From NCBI RefSeq assembly GCF_006636205.1, contig NZ_VIGB01000003.1:3524501-3588500 (forward strand): a DNA stretch of 64,000 nucleotides, read 5' to 3'. The notes under the pieces are model-generated. The model had not been told where the DNA came from. It saw only the letters and a program-made list of their open reading frames with translations, and made no database searches. Each line of letters opens with the position of its first letter. The stretch's first letter is position 1. Positions 41,710 through 51,172 of the stretch are shown in pieces. The stretch is from Kitasatospora acidiphila. GTDB taxonomy: Bacteria; Actinomycetota; Actinomycetes; Streptomycetales; Streptomycetaceae. The position numbers and the translations under genes are program-made.

Positions 41710-42570
41710 GTGCGCATCGACCTGCACGCCCACAGCAACGCCTCCGACGGAACGGACACCCCGGCCGAGCTGGTCGCCGCCGCGGTCGCGGCCGGCCTGG
41801 ACGTGGTGGCGCTGACCGACCACGACACCGTGGCCGGGTACGAGGAGGCGGCCGCGGCGGTGCGGGCGCTGCCGGCCGGCACCCGGCTGACCCTGGTGCC
41901 TGGCGCGGAGCTGTCCTGCCGGGTCGAGGGGGTCAGCATGCACCTGCTGGCCTACCTCTTCGACCCGACCGAGCCGGCCTTCGCCGCCGAGCGCGAACTG
42001 GTGCGCACCGACCGGTTCCGGCGCGGGCGCGCGGTGGTCGACAAGTGCCGGGCGCTCGGCGCGCCGATCACCTGGGAGCAGGTGCAGCGGATCGCCGGGT
42101 CGGGCTCGGTGGGCCGTCCGCACATCGCCAGCGCGCTGGTGGAGGCGGGCGTGGTGGCCACCGTCTCGGATGCCTTCACCGCCGAGTGGCTGGCCAACGG
42201 CGGCCGGGCCGACGTGCCCAAGCACGAGACCGACCCGTTCGAGGCGGTCCGGCTGGTCCGGGCCGCCGGCGGGGTGCCGGTCTTCGCCCACCCGGGCGCG
42301 GTCAAGCGCGGCCGGACCGTCTCCGAGCAGGTGATCGCCGAGCTCGCGGCCGCCGGGCTGGGCGGGCTCGAGGTGGACCACGTGGACCACGACGAGGCGA
42401 CCCGCGCCCGGCTGCGCGAACTGGCCGCCGGCCTCGGCCTGTTCCGCACCGGCTCCAGCGACTACCACGGCTCCCGCAAGACGGTGGGCCTGGGCGCCTT
42501 CACCACCGAGCCGGAGGCCTTCCAGGCGCTGCTCGACCAGGCCACCGGCGCCAAGCCGATCACCGGCTGA
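41710..42570 (+). CDS. PHP-domain phosphoesterase (YciV/RNase AM-like)
   Basis: 286-residue metal-dependent phosphoesterase. MRIDLHAHSNASDGTDTP, ALTDHDTVAG, LVPGAELSC, VFAHPGAVK, VDHVDHDE and SDYHGSRK supply the nine-ligand PHP metal site in order. Characterised relatives hydrolyse 3',5'-nucleoside bisphosphate or trim RNA 5' to 3'. GTG at 41710 with AGGAG 8 bases upstream. Confidence 0.92.
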   Translation: MRIDLHAHSNASDGTDTPAELVAAAVAAGLDVVALTDHDTVAGYEEAAAAVRALPAGTRLTLVPGAELSCRVEGVSMHLLAYLFDPTEPAFAAERELVRTDRFRRGRAVVDKCRALGAPITWEQVQRIAGSGSVGRPHIASALVEAGVVATVSDAFTAEWLANGGRADVPKHETDPFEAVRLVRAAGGVPVFAHPGAVKRGRTVSEQVIAELAAAGLGGLEVDHVDHDEATRARLRELAAGLGLFRTGSSDYHGSRKTVGLGAFTTEPEAFQALLDQATGAKPITG

Positions 42571-42594
42571 CGCTCCCTGGGCCCTGGGCCCGGC

Positions 42595-43245
42595 TCAGTC
42601 CAGCGAGACCCCGCGGCGCTGCGGATCGCGCAGGTCGGTGCCGTGGGCCAGCCAGCGCTCCTGCAGCTCGGCGGCCCCGCGCACCCGCTTGTGCGCGGCC
42701 TCGTTGGGCGTCATCGGCAGCAGCGGCAGGAAGCGCACCGCCTCGGCGGGCTCGGGCAGTTCCAGGTCCGCCACCAGGCCGCTGCCCTCGCCCGCCAGCA
42801 CCGAGGTGAACGGCGCGCCCGGCCAGAGCGGCTCCCCCAGGTCCAGCGAACTGCCGGGCGCCACCACCAGGCCCTCCACCTGCGGGGTGGCCGCGAAGAC
42901 CGCGAGCGCCCGGAGCACCTCGTCGCGCCCGTCGCGCAGGGTGAGCAGCAGCTCGACGCGGGGGCCGCGCACCGGGTCGGCCAGCACTGCGGTCGGGTCG
43001 GCCATCGGCGCGGCGGCCATGCCGAGGGTCGCGTAGCGGACCAGGCCGTCGCCGTCCGGACCGAACCGCAGCACCTCGATCTTCTCGGCGCCCAGGAAGG
43101 TGATCGCGGCCCGGCCGCTCGGTTCGCCGAAGGTGGTCAGCAGCCGGGCCTCGACGGCGGTCAGCACCTCGGCCCGGGTCGGTCCGTGCGAGTCGTGCGG
43201 CGCCGAGGAAGGGTCGCCGAACAGCGGGAAGTCGGAGGCAGCCAT
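42595..43245 (-). CDS. suppressor-of-fused (SUFU) domain protein
   Basis: 216-residue protein of the bacterial SUFU-domain group; the eukaryotic SUFU protein inhibits Hedgehog signalling, but the bacterial role is unknown. Conserved blocks include EVLRFGPDGDGLVRYATLGM, MADPTAVLADPVRGPRVELL, PLWPGAPFTSVL and LPLLPMTPNEAAHKRVRGA. The ATG at 43245 lacks a strong ribosome-binding site. Convergent with the PHP gene. Confidence 0.85.
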   Translation of the reverse strand: MAASDFPLFGDPSSAPHDSHGPTRAEVLTAVEARLLTTFGEPSGRAAITFLGAEKIEVLRFGPDGDGLVRYATLGMAAAPMADPTAVLADPVRGPRVELLLTLRDGRDEVLRALAVFAATPQVEGLVVAPGSSLDLGEPLWPGAPFTSVLAGEGSGLVADLELPEPAEAVRFLPLLPMTPNEAAHKRVRGAAELQERWLAHGTDLRDPQRRGVSLD

Positions 43246-43293
43246 ACCCGCGAGCCTACCCGCCGGTAGCCGCTGGGCCCCGGCTAAGGCCGG

Positions 43294-44229
43294 TCAGCGC
43301 CGCTCCCCCCGTACCACCAGTCCCAGCCCGGCCAGGATCAGCATCAGCGCCGGCCAGGAGGCGGCCGGTGGCAGCTGGCGCAGCCAGAGCGCGGCGATCA
43401 GGGTCGCCCCCGGGGTCTCCAGCAGGATCGCGGTGGAGGTCACCGAGGCCCCCAGGGTGCGCACCACCCGGTTGCTCAGCGAGTGCCCGAGCAGTTGGGC
43501 GACCACCATGAGCAGCCCGATCTGCCACCAGCCGGTGGCCGACCAGCCGTTGAGCCGGGTGCCGGTGGCCAGGCAGAGCGCCAGCAGCACCAGGGCGGTG
43601 GTGGTGTAGCAGACCAGGGTGTAGGCGGTGGTGCTGACGGTCCGTCGGACTTCCGCGCCCAGCAGCATGTAGCCGGCCGCGGCCAGCCCGGCGGCCAGCG
43701 CCAGTCCGTCGCCGAGCAGCGCCCGGGTGGACAGGCCCAGGTCGACACCGGTGAGCACCAGCACCCCGGCGAAGGCGGTGGCCGTGCCCAGCCACACCAG
43801 CCGTGGCGCCCGGTGCCCGGTGAACCGCATGATCAGGATGGCCCAGAGCGGGGTGGTGGTGACCAGCGCGGTGGCCGAGGCCACCGAGGTCATCCGCAGG
43901 CTGGGCATCCAGAGCGCGAAGTGCGCCGCCAGCAGCACCCCGGCGGCCACCGCCAGCAGCAGCTCCCGCCGGCCGATGCGGCGCAGTTCGGCGCGGTGCC
44001 GCAGCAGCGCGTAGGGACCCAGCACCCCGACCGACATGACGTTGCGCCAGCAGGCGATGGCCAGGGCCGGTGCGGCGGTGGCGCTGATCAGCGGTGCGGA
44101 GAAGGAGATGCCGACGATCGAGACGGCGAGCAGCAGCAGGTCGACGGCGGGCAGGGCGGCGCGGGCCGGCGCGGCGGCCTCCCGGACGGCGGGCTCGGGC
44201 CGGGTGAGGGAGGACGAACCGTCAGCCAC
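43294..44229 (-). CDS. EamA/DMT-family transporter
   Basis: Inner-membrane exporter of 311 residues with about ten hydrophobic helices in two EamA repeats (LPAVDLLLLAVSIVGISFSA; AVAAGVLLAAHFALW; GVLVLTGVDLGLS; LLMVVAQLLGHSL; LMLILAGLGLVVRG). DMT proteins export metabolites or amino acids; substrate unknown. The GTG at 44229 overlaps the upstream gene by 8 bases, so both belong to one transcript. Confidence 0.9.
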   Translation of the reverse strand: MADGSSSLTRPEPAVREAAAPARAALPAVDLLLLAVSIVGISFSAPLISATAAPALAIACWRNVMSVGVLGPYALLRHRAELRRIGRRELLLAVAAGVLLAAHFALWMPSLRMTSVASATALVTTTPLWAILIMRFTGHRAPRLVWLGTATAFAGVLVLTGVDLGLSTRALLGDGLALAAGLAAAGYMLLGAEVRRTVSTTAYTLVCYTTTALVLLALCLATGTRLNGWSATGWWQIGLLMVVAQLLGHSLSNRVVRTLGASVTSTAILLETPGATLIAALWLRQLPPAASWPALMLILAGLGLVVRGERR

Positions 44230-44767
44230 GTCGGCGCCGTCGGCCCAGCACCAGCTTCGGCAGCCCGGCCGGGATCGGCCGCCGGGTGGTGGCCGGGCTG
44301 GGCATCGGCTCGGCGCTGTGCGAACCGTCCGGCATCGCGCCGGGGCGCTCGCTGAGCCCGCCCACCGGCTCCAGCCGCAGCACCTGGCACTCGGCCGCCC
44401 AGCGGTCCGTGATGGTGTCGGTGTCCGGCGCGTTCAACCGCTTGCCCTTGAGCTCCTCCACCGCGCCCTGCCAGGCCTCGCCGCGCGGCTCGAGGACGGT
44501 CACCCGGGCCTGGAACCCGACCAGCCGCCCCCACTTGTCCTTGCTGCGCGCGGTGACCGCGGCCCCGGCGCCGCCCCGCAGCCCGTGCAGCGGCTGCTCG
44601 GCGCCTCCGCCGACCAGCACCACCGCGCCGTCGTACCAGGCGTGCCAGACCGGACGGCTCTCGGTGACACCCTCCGGCCGCACCCAGAGCAGCCCCGACT
44701 TCTTCACCGCCTCCTCCAGCAGTGCCCGGTCGAGGAAGTGGTCAGCAGTCGCGGTGGTCCCGTCCAT
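44222..44767 (-). CDS. conserved hypothetical protein, possibly of the FMN-binding split-barrel fold
   Basis: 181 residues. LLWVRPEGVTESRPVWHAWY and DGAVVLVGGGAEQPL look like the first strands of a pyridoxamine-phosphate-oxidase-like split barrel, followed by AAVTARSKDKWGRLVGFQAR and EAWQGAVEELKGKRL. The tail is basic (KLVLGRRRRRG). I cannot name a function. The ATG at 44767 is used; it overlaps the exporter gene downstream by 8 bases. Confidence 0.72.
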   Translation of the reverse strand: MDGTTATADHFLDRALLEEAVKKSGLLWVRPEGVTESRPVWHAWYDGAVVLVGGGAEQPLHGLRGGAGAAVTARSKDKWGRLVGFQARVTVLEPRGEAWQGAVEELKGKRLNAPDTDTITDRWAAECQVLRLEPVGGLSERPGAMPDGSHSAEPMPSPATTRRPIPAGLPKLVLGRRRRRG

Positions 44768-44861
44768 GCGGCACAGCGTACGGGGCACCCGGAGGGCGGC
44801 GGCAAGCCCGGCCGTCATCCGTTCGATAGCCTGGCCCGGAATCACGAGCGGAAGGAAGTCC

Positions 44862-46175
44862 ATGGCAGGTCCAGGCAGCCGGGTCTTCATCTCCCATCTG
44901 GCGGGCGTCTCCGTCTTCGACCCCAACGGCGACCAGGTCGGCCGGGTGCGCGATGTGGTGGTGGCGCTGCGGATCGGTGCCCGCCCGCCGCGGGTGCTCG
45001 GCCTGGTGGTCGAGGTGGTGGGCCGGCGGCGGATCTTCCTGCCGATGACCCGGGTCACCAGCCTGGAGTCCGGCCAGGTGCTGACCACCGGCGTGATCAA
45101 CATGCGCCGCTTCGAGCAGCGGCCGACCGAGACCCTGGTGCTGGCCGAGCTGCTAGACCGCCGGGTCACCGAGACCGCCACCGGCGCCGAGGTCACCGTG
45201 CTGGACGTGGGCATGGTGTCGACCCGGCTGCGCGAGTGGGAGGTCAGCAAGGTCTTCGTGCAGCGCGGCAAGCCCAGCCGGCTGCGCAAGTCCCGCGGCG
45301 AGACCGTCACCCTGGACTGGTCCGCGGTCACCGGCTTCACGCTGGCGGAGGAGGGGCAGGGCGCGGCCAACCTGCTGGCCACCTTCGAGCAGCTGCGCCC
45401 GGCCGACCTGGCGAGCATGATGCACCACCTGTCGGCCAAGCGGCGGGCCGAGGTGGCGGCCGCGCTGGACGACGAGCGGCTGGCCGACGTGCTGGAGGAG
45501 CTGCCCGAGGACGACCAGGTGGAGATCCTCGGCAAGCTGCAGGACGAGCGGGCCGCCGACGTGCTGGAGGCGATGGACCCGGACGACGCCGCCGACCTGC
45601 TCTCCGAACTGCCCGGCGACGAGGCCGAGCGGCTGCTCCAGCTGATGGAGCCGGACGAGGCGGAGCCGGTGCGCCGGCTGCTCTCCTACGAGGAGAACAC
45701 CGCCGGCGGCCTGATGACCACCGAGCCGATCATCCTGGAGCCGGACGCCACGGTCGCCGAGGCGCTGGCCCGGGTCCGGGTCCGCGACCACAAGCCGGCG
45801 CTGGCCGCCCAGGTCTACGTCTGCCGACCGCCGAACGAGACGCCCACCGGCAAGTACCTGGGCACCGTGCACTTCCAGCGGCTGCTGCGCGAGCCGCCGT
45901 TCACGCTGCTCGGCTCGCTGCTGGACGACGACCTCGATCCGCTGCCGCCGGACACCCCGCTGCCGCTGATCACCAGCTACCTGGCGACCTACAACCTGGT
46001 CGCAGCACCGGTGGTGGACGAGGCCGACCATCTGCTGGGCGCGGTCACCGTGGACGACGTCCTGGACCACCTGCTGCCCGAGGACTGGCGCGAGGCCGCC
46101 CTGCACGGCGGCGAGAACGGCCCCACGGAGGACAGCACTGTCGAGCACGAGAGCGAGGCGCACCGTGGACGCTGA
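44862..46175 (+). CDS. soluble PRC-barrel / MgtE-N / CBS-pair protein
   Basis: 437 residues with an N-terminal PRC-barrel-like region (DPNGDQVGRVRDVVVALRIG, again DVGMVSTRLREWEVSKVFVQ), an MgtE intracellular N domain (about 170-275, repeated LADVLEELPEDDQVEIL and AADLLSELPGDEAERLL) and two CBS domains (GGLMTTEPIILEPDATV; AAPVVDEADHLLGAVTVDDV). The five-helix membrane domain of true MgtE magnesium channels is absent, so it is a sensor or regulator rather than a channel. GGAAGGAA lies before the ATG. Overlaps the DUF1003 gene by 11 bases; the two probably act together at the membrane. Confidence 0.9.
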   Translation: MAGPGSRVFISHLAGVSVFDPNGDQVGRVRDVVVALRIGARPPRVLGLVVEVVGRRRIFLPMTRVTSLESGQVLTTGVINMRRFEQRPTETLVLAELLDRRVTETATGAEVTVLDVGMVSTRLREWEVSKVFVQRGKPSRLRKSRGETVTLDWSAVTGFTLAEEGQGAANLLATFEQLRPADLASMMHHLSAKRRAEVAAALDDERLADVLEELPEDDQVEILGKLQDERAADVLEAMDPDDAADLLSELPGDEAERLLQLMEPDEAEPVRRLLSYEENTAGGLMTTEPIILEPDATVAEALARVRVRDHKPALAAQVYVCRPPNETPTGKYLGTVHFQRLLREPPFTLLGSLLDDDLDPLPPDTPLPLITSYLATYNLVAAPVVDEADHLLGAVTVDDVLDHLLPEDWREAALHGGENGPTEDSTVEHESEAHRGR

Positions 46176-46809
46176 CCGCAACAGACGCGGCCGGTCCGGC
46201 CGGGACGGCAACGACGACGGGCTGCGCCAGCGCCTCCAGGGCGAGCTGCGGCAGCTGCGCGAGCCGCGCGGCCGGGAGGGCAGCGGCAAGCAGCGCGCCG
46301 AGACCGCGCACGGCACCGCGGTGCGGGCCCGGCTGGACCAGCCGCGCACCGGCAAGGCCCCGCTGCTGGCACTGCCCAACTACGACCCGGAGGCCTTCGG
46401 CCGGCTCTCCGAACGGATCGCCCGCTTCCTCGGCACCGGGCGGTTCATCGTCTGGATGACGGTGGTGATCATCGTCTGGGTCATCTGGAACACGATGCTG
46501 CCGTCGAGCGTGCACTTCGACGACTATCCGTTCATCTTCCTCACCCTGGTGCTCTCGCTGCAGGCCTCCTACGCGGCCCCGCTGATCCTGCTGGCGCAGA
46601 ACCGCCAGGACGACCGGGACCGGGTCAACATGGAGCAGGACCGGGCCCGCGCCGAGCGCAGCATCGCCGACACCGAGTACCTCACCCGGGAGGTGGCCGC
46701 GCTGCGCCAGGGCCTGGGCGAGGTGGCCACCCGGGACTTCGTCCGCTCGGAGCTGCAGGGCCTGCTCAAGGAGCTGGACGAGCGCCGGGAGGCGGCCGAC
46801 CTGCTGTGA
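46165..46809 (+). CDS. DUF1003 membrane protein
   Basis: 214 residues. A charged N-terminal third leads to two membrane helices (FIVWMTVVIIVWVIWNTM and PFIFLTLVLSLQASYAAPLI) typical of DUF1003, then a coiled coil (DRDRVNMEQDRARAERSIAD, YLTREVAALRQG). The GTG at 46165 overlaps the MgtE-N/CBS gene by 11 bases. It likely supplies the membrane anchor for that protein; function otherwise unknown. Confidence 0.9.
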   Translation: MDADRNRRGRSGRDGNDDGLRQRLQGELRQLREPRGREGSGKQRAETAHGTAVRARLDQPRTGKAPLLALPNYDPEAFGRLSERIARFLGTGRFIVWMTVVIIVWVIWNTMLPSSVHFDDYPFIFLTLVLSLQASYAAPLILLAQNRQDDRDRVNMEQDRARAERSIADTEYLTREVAALRQGLGEVATRDFVRSELQGLLKELDERREAADLL

Positions 46810-46866
46810 TCCGCGGCACGCTACCGGCCAGTCGGTCGGCCCGGCGACGCGCCGTACCATCAAGGC

Positions 46867-48027
46867 ATGGCCAATGAGACTGAGGTCGCGACCGGCGTGA
46901 CGGAGGAGTCCGTCCGCAAGGCGCTGTCGACCGTGCAGGACCCGGAGATCAACCGCCCGATCACCGATCTCGGCATGGTGAAATCCGTGGAGCTCGGCGA
47001 TCAGGGTGCGGTCAAGGTCGCCGTCTACCTGACCGTCTCCGGCTGCCCGATGCGCGAGACCATCGTCGACCGGGTGAAGACCGCGGTCGGCCGGATCCCG
47101 GGCGTGACCACCGTCGAGGTCGAGCTCGACGTGATGAGCGAGCAGCAGCGCAAGGAGCTCTCCCAGCTGCTGCGCGGCGGTGCGCCCGAGCGGGAGATCC
47201 CGTTCGCCAAGCCGAACACGCTGACCCGGGTCTACGCGGTGGCGTCCGGCAAGGGCGGGGTGGGCAAGTCCTCGGTGACCGTCAACCTGGCCGCCGCGAT
47301 GGCCGCCGACGGCCTGAAGGTCGCCGTGGTGGACGCCGACATCTACGGCCACAGCGTGCCGCGGATGCTGGGCGTCGAGGGCCGTCCGACCCAGGTCGAG
47401 GACATGATCATGCCGCCGTCGGCGAACGGCGTGAAGGTGATCTCGATCGGCATGTTCACCCCGGGCAACGCCCCGGTGGTGTGGCGCGGCCCGATGCTGC
47501 ACCGCGCGCTGCAGCAGTTCCTGGCCGACGTCTACTGGGGCGACCTGGACGTGCTGCTGCTCGACCTGCCGCCCGGCACCGGCGACATCGCGATCTCGGT
47601 GGCCCAGCTGGTGCCGAACGCCGAGATCCTGATCGTCACCACCCCGCAGCAGGCCGCCGCCGAGGTGGCCGAGCGGGCCGGCACCATCGCGCTGCAGACC
47701 CACCAGAAGATCGTCGGCGTGATCGAGAACATGTCCGGCATGCCCTGCCCGCACTGCGGCGAGATGGTGGACGTCTTCGGCACCGGCGGCGGTCAGACCG
47801 TGGCCGACGCGCTCACCCGGGCCACCGGCGCCACCGTCCCGGTGCTCGGCAACATCCCGATCGACGTCCGGCTGCGCGAGGGCGGCGACGACGGCAAGCC
47901 CGTCGTGCTGGCCGCCCCCGACTCCCCGGCCGGCGCCGCCCTGCGCGCCGTGGCCGGCAAGCTGGGCGGCCGCCAGCGCGGCCTGGCCGGCCTGTCCCTC
48001 GGACTGACGCCGAAGAACAAGTTCTGA
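46867..48027 (+). CDS. mrp: Mrp/ApbC-type iron-sulfur cluster carrier ATPase
   Basis: 386-residue P-loop NTPase that carries Fe-S clusters to target proteins. N-terminal DUF59/MIP18 domain (EESVRKALSTVQDPEINRPI, GCPMRETIVDRV), then ASGKGGVGKSSVTVNLAAAM (deviant Walker A), VVDADIYGHSVPRML, LLLDLPPGTGD and the cluster-binding MPCPHCG. ATG at 46867. Single gene after the DUF1003 pair. Confidence 0.95.
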   Translation: MANETEVATGVTEESVRKALSTVQDPEINRPITDLGMVKSVELGDQGAVKVAVYLTVSGCPMRETIVDRVKTAVGRIPGVTTVEVELDVMSEQQRKELSQLLRGGAPEREIPFAKPNTLTRVYAVASGKGGVGKSSVTVNLAAAMAADGLKVAVVDADIYGHSVPRMLGVEGRPTQVEDMIMPPSANGVKVISIGMFTPGNAPVVWRGPMLHRALQQFLADVYWGDLDVLLLDLPPGTGDIAISVAQLVPNAEILIVTTPQQAAAEVAERAGTIALQTHQKIVGVIENMSGMPCPHCGEMVDVFGTGGGQTVADALTRATGATVPVLGNIPIDVRLREGGDDGKPVVLAAPDSPAGAALRAVAGKLGGRQRGLAGLSLGLTPKNKF

Positions 48028-48057
48028 ACCTGACGCCCCCTCAGGACCTGGCGCCCC

Positions 48058-48750
48058 TCAAGCCTTGAGGTAGGCCGCCAGGTCCTGAACCACGCTGAAG
48101 CCCATGCCGTAGGCGCTGACGCCGCGGCCGTAGGCGCCGAGCAGCACGCCGGGGGCCTCGCCGGCCAGCACCCAGCCGTACGCCGACTCGCGGTAGCGGA
48201 ACGGCTGGGGCAGGCCGTTGACCGGCAGGGTCAGCGGGGACCAGCCGGCGCCGCCGAGGTCGTCGGCCAGGTCCCAGGCCAGGGCGGTCTGCTGGTCCAG
48301 CCACTCCTGGCGGCGGGCCCGGTCCAGCTGCCCGGGCCAGGTCGAGCCGAGCAGGCCGGAGCCGGCCAGCCAGGCGGCCGAGGAGGCGGAGGTCGCCTCC
48401 AGCAGCCCGGTGCCGTCCGCGCTGCGCCGGCCGGGGCGGTGGGCGACCGTCACCACCACCGCGAACCGGCGGTTGCCGTGCGTCTCCTGCTGGCGCGGCG
48501 GCTCCTCGCCGTGGCCCAGCGAGCCGTAGTCGATGGTGCGCGGCTGCCCGGGGCGGATCCCGCCGGCGCCCGCCTGGAGCAGCCAGCGGCGGCCGGTCCA
48601 GCCCTCGTCCAGGCCGTACCAGGGGAAGTCGGCGGCCTGGTACGGCGCCAGCGGGTCGGCGGGCTCGGCGGTGCGCCGACCGGGCACCTCGGCCGCCTGG
48701 GCGGTAGCCGTGGCGGCCGGACCGGCCGTCTGAGCACTGGACGTGTCCAT
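48058..48750 (-). CDS. conserved hypothetical protein
   Basis: 230 residues, no signal peptide or membrane helix and no domain I recognise. Conserved-looking blocks include PLAPYQAADFPWYGLDEGWT, GNRRFAVVVTVAHRPGRRSA and PFRYRESAYGWVLAGEAPGV, suggesting a compact beta-rich fold. TGAGGAGG lies 6 bases before the ATG, so translation is well supported. Upstream of a terminator-separated tatB unit on the other side. Confidence 0.78.
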   Translation of the reverse strand: MDTSSAQTAGPAATATAQAAEVPGRRTAEPADPLAPYQAADFPWYGLDEGWTGRRWLLQAGAGGIRPGQPRTIDYGSLGHGEEPPRQQETHGNRRFAVVVTVAHRPGRRSADGTGLLEATSASSAAWLAGSGLLGSTWPGQLDRARRQEWLDQQTALAWDLADDLGGAGWSPLTLPVNGLPQPFRYRESAYGWVLAGEAPGVLLGAYGRGVSAYGMGFSVVQDLAAYLKA

Positions 48751-48805
48751 CCGGGACCTCCTCAGCGAATTGTCGAACCATCAGCACAATAGCGGCGTGA
48801 CACGG

Positions 48806-48842
48806 CGACACCCCGCCGGGCCGGTGGCCGGGCGGGGTGTCG
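48806..48842 (-). terminator. terminator of the sigma-E/tatB operon
   Basis: CGACACCCCGCC (48806-48817) and GGCGGGGTGTCG (48831-48842) form a 12-bp perfect stem 15 bases beyond the tatB stop. Confidence 0.82.
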
Positions 48843-48856
48843 TGGGTCCGAGAGGG

Positions 48857-49312
48857 TCAGGTGGCGTCGGGGTCGAACGGCGCGCGCTCGCCGGCGGCCA
48901 GCGGCGTCCCGGTGTCCGCAGCGGGCCGGTGGCCGCCCGCGGCGGCCACCGGCTTGGCCCCGAGCGAGGTGCCCGGCTTGTCGTCGAGCAGCGACCGCAC
49001 GTCCAGCTCCTGGCGGAGGGTGTCGATCCCCAGGCTGTCGTTGATCTCCTTGAAGCCCAGCGGGTCGGCGCCGTCGCCGATCAGGTTTTTGCGCACGAAG
49101 GTCTTCGGGTTGAGGTCCTCGAACTCGAAGTCCTTGAACTCGGGGCCGAGCTCCTTGCGGATGTCCGCCTTGGCGCCGTCCGCGAACGAGCGGATCTTGC
49201 GGATGAACCCCACGCTGTCCTGGATCAGCTTGGGCAGCTTGTCCGGCCCGAAGATGATGACCGCCATCACGACCAGCGTGATCATCTCAAGTGGGCCTAT
49301 GTCGAAGAACAC
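48857..49312 (-). CDS. tatB: twin-arginine translocase subunit TatB
   Basis: Receptor subunit of the Tat system for folded-protein export, 151 residues. N-terminal membrane helix with the conserved FDIGPLEMITLVVMAVIIFG and GPDKLPKL hinge, then an amphipathic helix (RKIRSFADGAKADIRKELGP) and a disordered tail. GTG at 49312. It follows sigma-E and its anti-sigma factor, the same order as in other actinobacteria, which links Tat export to envelope stress control. Confidence 0.94.
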   Translation of the reverse strand: MFFDIGPLEMITLVVMAVIIFGPDKLPKLIQDSVGFIRKIRSFADGAKADIRKELGPEFKDFEFEDLNPKTFVRKNLIGDGADPLGFKEINDSLGIDTLRQELDVRSLLDDKPGTSLGAKPVAAAGGHRPAADTGTPLAAGERAPFDPDAT

Positions 49313-49484
49313 GTGAGCTCCCAGGTGCCGGCAGTCTGACCCGGCTCGGCCCGCGACGCCGGTCTCTACAGGGTAATGGCCGCCGGCCGTTGTCAGGCCA
49401 CGGGGCGATGAATCCTCGGGGCGGCGATCGGGGTGTCCGGCGGGAACCGTCCGCCGGACACCCCGAAATCCCGGGCCCCGCCGC

Positions 49485-50432
49485 CTACGGCAGCTGGTGG
49501 CCGTTCACCACCGGATTGGCCGCCCCGCCGGTGGGGATGGAGCTCACCAGGTCATACGGATGGCCGATGTGCGAGTGGGACGGGAAGTCGACCGACATCG
49601 GCTCGTTCACCGGCAGCACCGGGGTGTTGCCCCCCGGCACCTGCGGATTGACGGCCGTCCCGTGCTGGTCGTCCACCGGGCTGTCCCCCGCCACCGCGGC
49701 CAGGCCGAGGCTGCCGAAGCCGCCCAGGGTCACCGCCGCGACCGAGAAGGCGCCGGCGGCCGCGACCACCAGCCGCCGCCCGCGCGGCACCGCCGGGCGG
49801 GTGAACGGCAGCGCCGCGGCCGGACGCCGGCGCTCGGCGACCGCCGGGCCCTCGCCGGTGCCGCGCCGCCCGCTCCACAGCCGCACGTCGCCGAACCTCC
49901 CGCCCTGGTGGGCCCGGGGGTCGGCCGGCGGCAGCGGCGCGCCGGCGCCGAGTGCGTTGCCGCCGAAGGAGGCACCGCGACCGAACGAGCCGCCGGTCAG
50001 CCGACTGCCGCCGAGCGTCGGCCCGGTCGGCTCGGTGAACGGCTCCTCGGCGGCGGGCGCGCCGCCCTCGGGGCCCTGGGAGGCCGGGGGAACGTCGTCG
50101 TCCGGCAGGGCGGCGACCGCCAGCAGCCGGGCCATCAGCGCCCCGGACGGGCCGGGTGCCGCGGTGCGGGTGAGCAGCTGCTTGACCCCGCGCGCCGCGT
50201 CGGCCTCGGCCAGGCACTGCGGGCAGGTGGCCAGGTGGGCCTGCACCCGCTCGCGGGCGTCATGGCCCAGCTCACCGTCCAGATAGGCGGTGAGCCGGTC
50301 GCCGAGGTGGTGCTCCCCGGCCGACTCCGGCTGTCGGACCGCTATCGGACGGAGCTCCGGCAGCTGTGCGATCCCGTCGTCCGCCCGGCTGGACGCCGCG
50401 CGCCTGGCCTCGGACCGGCCTGCCCCGCTCAC
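49485..50432 (-). CDS. zinc-binding anti-sigma factor (RseA-like), long form
   Basis: 315 residues. N-terminal ZAS domain with [15 protein letters not shown] and [13 protein letters not shown] (H-x3-C-x2-C) binds the sigma factor; one membrane helix ([20 protein letters not shown]) follows a long disordered Gly/Pro-rich cytosolic linker; the C-terminal 70 residues are outside the membrane. The GTG at 50432 overlaps the sigma-factor stop (GTGA), so both are made in fixed ratio. The linker and outer part make it about twice as long as mycobacterial RseA. The HtrA protease gene often found between this gene and tatB is absent here. Confidence 0.88.
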   Translation of the reverse strand: MSGAGRSEARRAASSRADDGIAQLPELRPIAVRQPESAGEHHLGDRLTAYLDGELGHDARERVQAHLATCPQCLAEADAARGVKQLLTRTAAPGPSGALMARLLAVAALPDDDVPPASQGPEGGAPAAEEPFTEPTGPTLGGSRLTGGSFGRGASFGGNALGAGAPLPPADPRAHQGGRFGDVRLWSGRRGTGEGPAVAERRRPAAALPFTRPAVPRGRRLVVAAAGAFSVAAVTLGGFGSLGLAAVAGDSPVDDQHGTAVNPQVPGGNTPVLPVNEPMSVDFPSHSHIGHPYDLVSSIPTGGAANPVVNGHQLP

Positions 50433-51172
50433 GATCGCCTCCGTCCGCTCCCGCCCGGCAGTCCGACGGCCGCTTCGGCGGCCACCGCCCCCACCGGCAC
50501 GGGCTCCAGCTCCGCACTGGAGCCACCACGCCGGATCCGGCCGGGCGCGGCGCCCGGGGCCCGGTGCTTGAGGGCGGCCCGCAGGTGCGAGCGGCCCCGG
50601 TGGATCCGGCTGCGCACGGTGCCGAGCTTGACGCCCAGGGTGGCGGCGATCTCCTCGTAGGACAGCCCCTCGATGTCGCACAGCACCACGGCGGCGCGGA
50701 ACTCGGGGGCCAGGGTGTCCAGCGCCTGCTGGATGTCGGCGTCGAAGTGGGTGTCGCTGAACGCCTGGGCCGGGCTGGGCTCACGGCTGGCCAGCCGCTC
50801 GGCGGCGTCCTCGGCGAGCGCGTCGAACCGGATCCGCTGCCGGCGGCGGACCATGTCCAGGAAGAGGTTGGTGGTGATCCGGTGCAGCCAGCCCTCGAAG
50901 GTGCCGGGGGTGTAGGTGGAGAGCGACCGGAAGACCCGGACGAAGACCTCCTGGGTGAGGTCCTCGGCGTCGTGCTGATTGCCCGTCAACCGGTAGGCCA
51001 GGCGGTAGACCCGGGCGCTGTGCGCCTCGACGATCTCCTCCCAGCTGGGCGGCGTCCAGCCCTGCGCGCCCGGTCCCTCATTGAAGGTCGCGAGCACGGC
51101 GGGGGCCGAGGGCTCGGCGGACTCGGCGGCGTCGAACGAGGGGTCCAGGGGAGCGTGCGCAGACTGGTTCAT
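50429..51172 (-). CDS. sigE: ECF sigma factor, SigE-like
   Basis: 247-residue RNA polymerase sigma factor responding to envelope stress. Region 2 ([43 protein letters not shown]) and region 4 ([34 protein letters not shown]) are complete. The MNQSAHAP start at 51172 is chosen; an in-frame GTG/ATG near 51292 would add 40 poorly conserved residues. Its partner anti-sigma and tatB follow on the same strand, as in mycobacterial sigE-rseA-tatB. Symbol given by synteny; in S. coelicolor the name sigE is used for another ECF factor. Confidence 0.88.
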   Translation of the reverse strand: MNQSAHAPLDPSFDAAESAEPSAPAVLATFNEGPGAQGWTPPSWEEIVEAHSARVYRLAYRLTGNQHDAEDLTQEVFVRVFRSLSTYTPGTFEGWLHRITTNLFLDMVRRRQRIRFDALAEDAAERLASREPSPAQAFSDTHFDADIQQALDTLAPEFRAAVVLCDIEGLSYEEIAATLGVKLGTVRSRIHRGRSHLRAALKHRAPGAAPGRIRRGGSSAELEPVPVGAVAAEAAVGLPGGSGRRRS

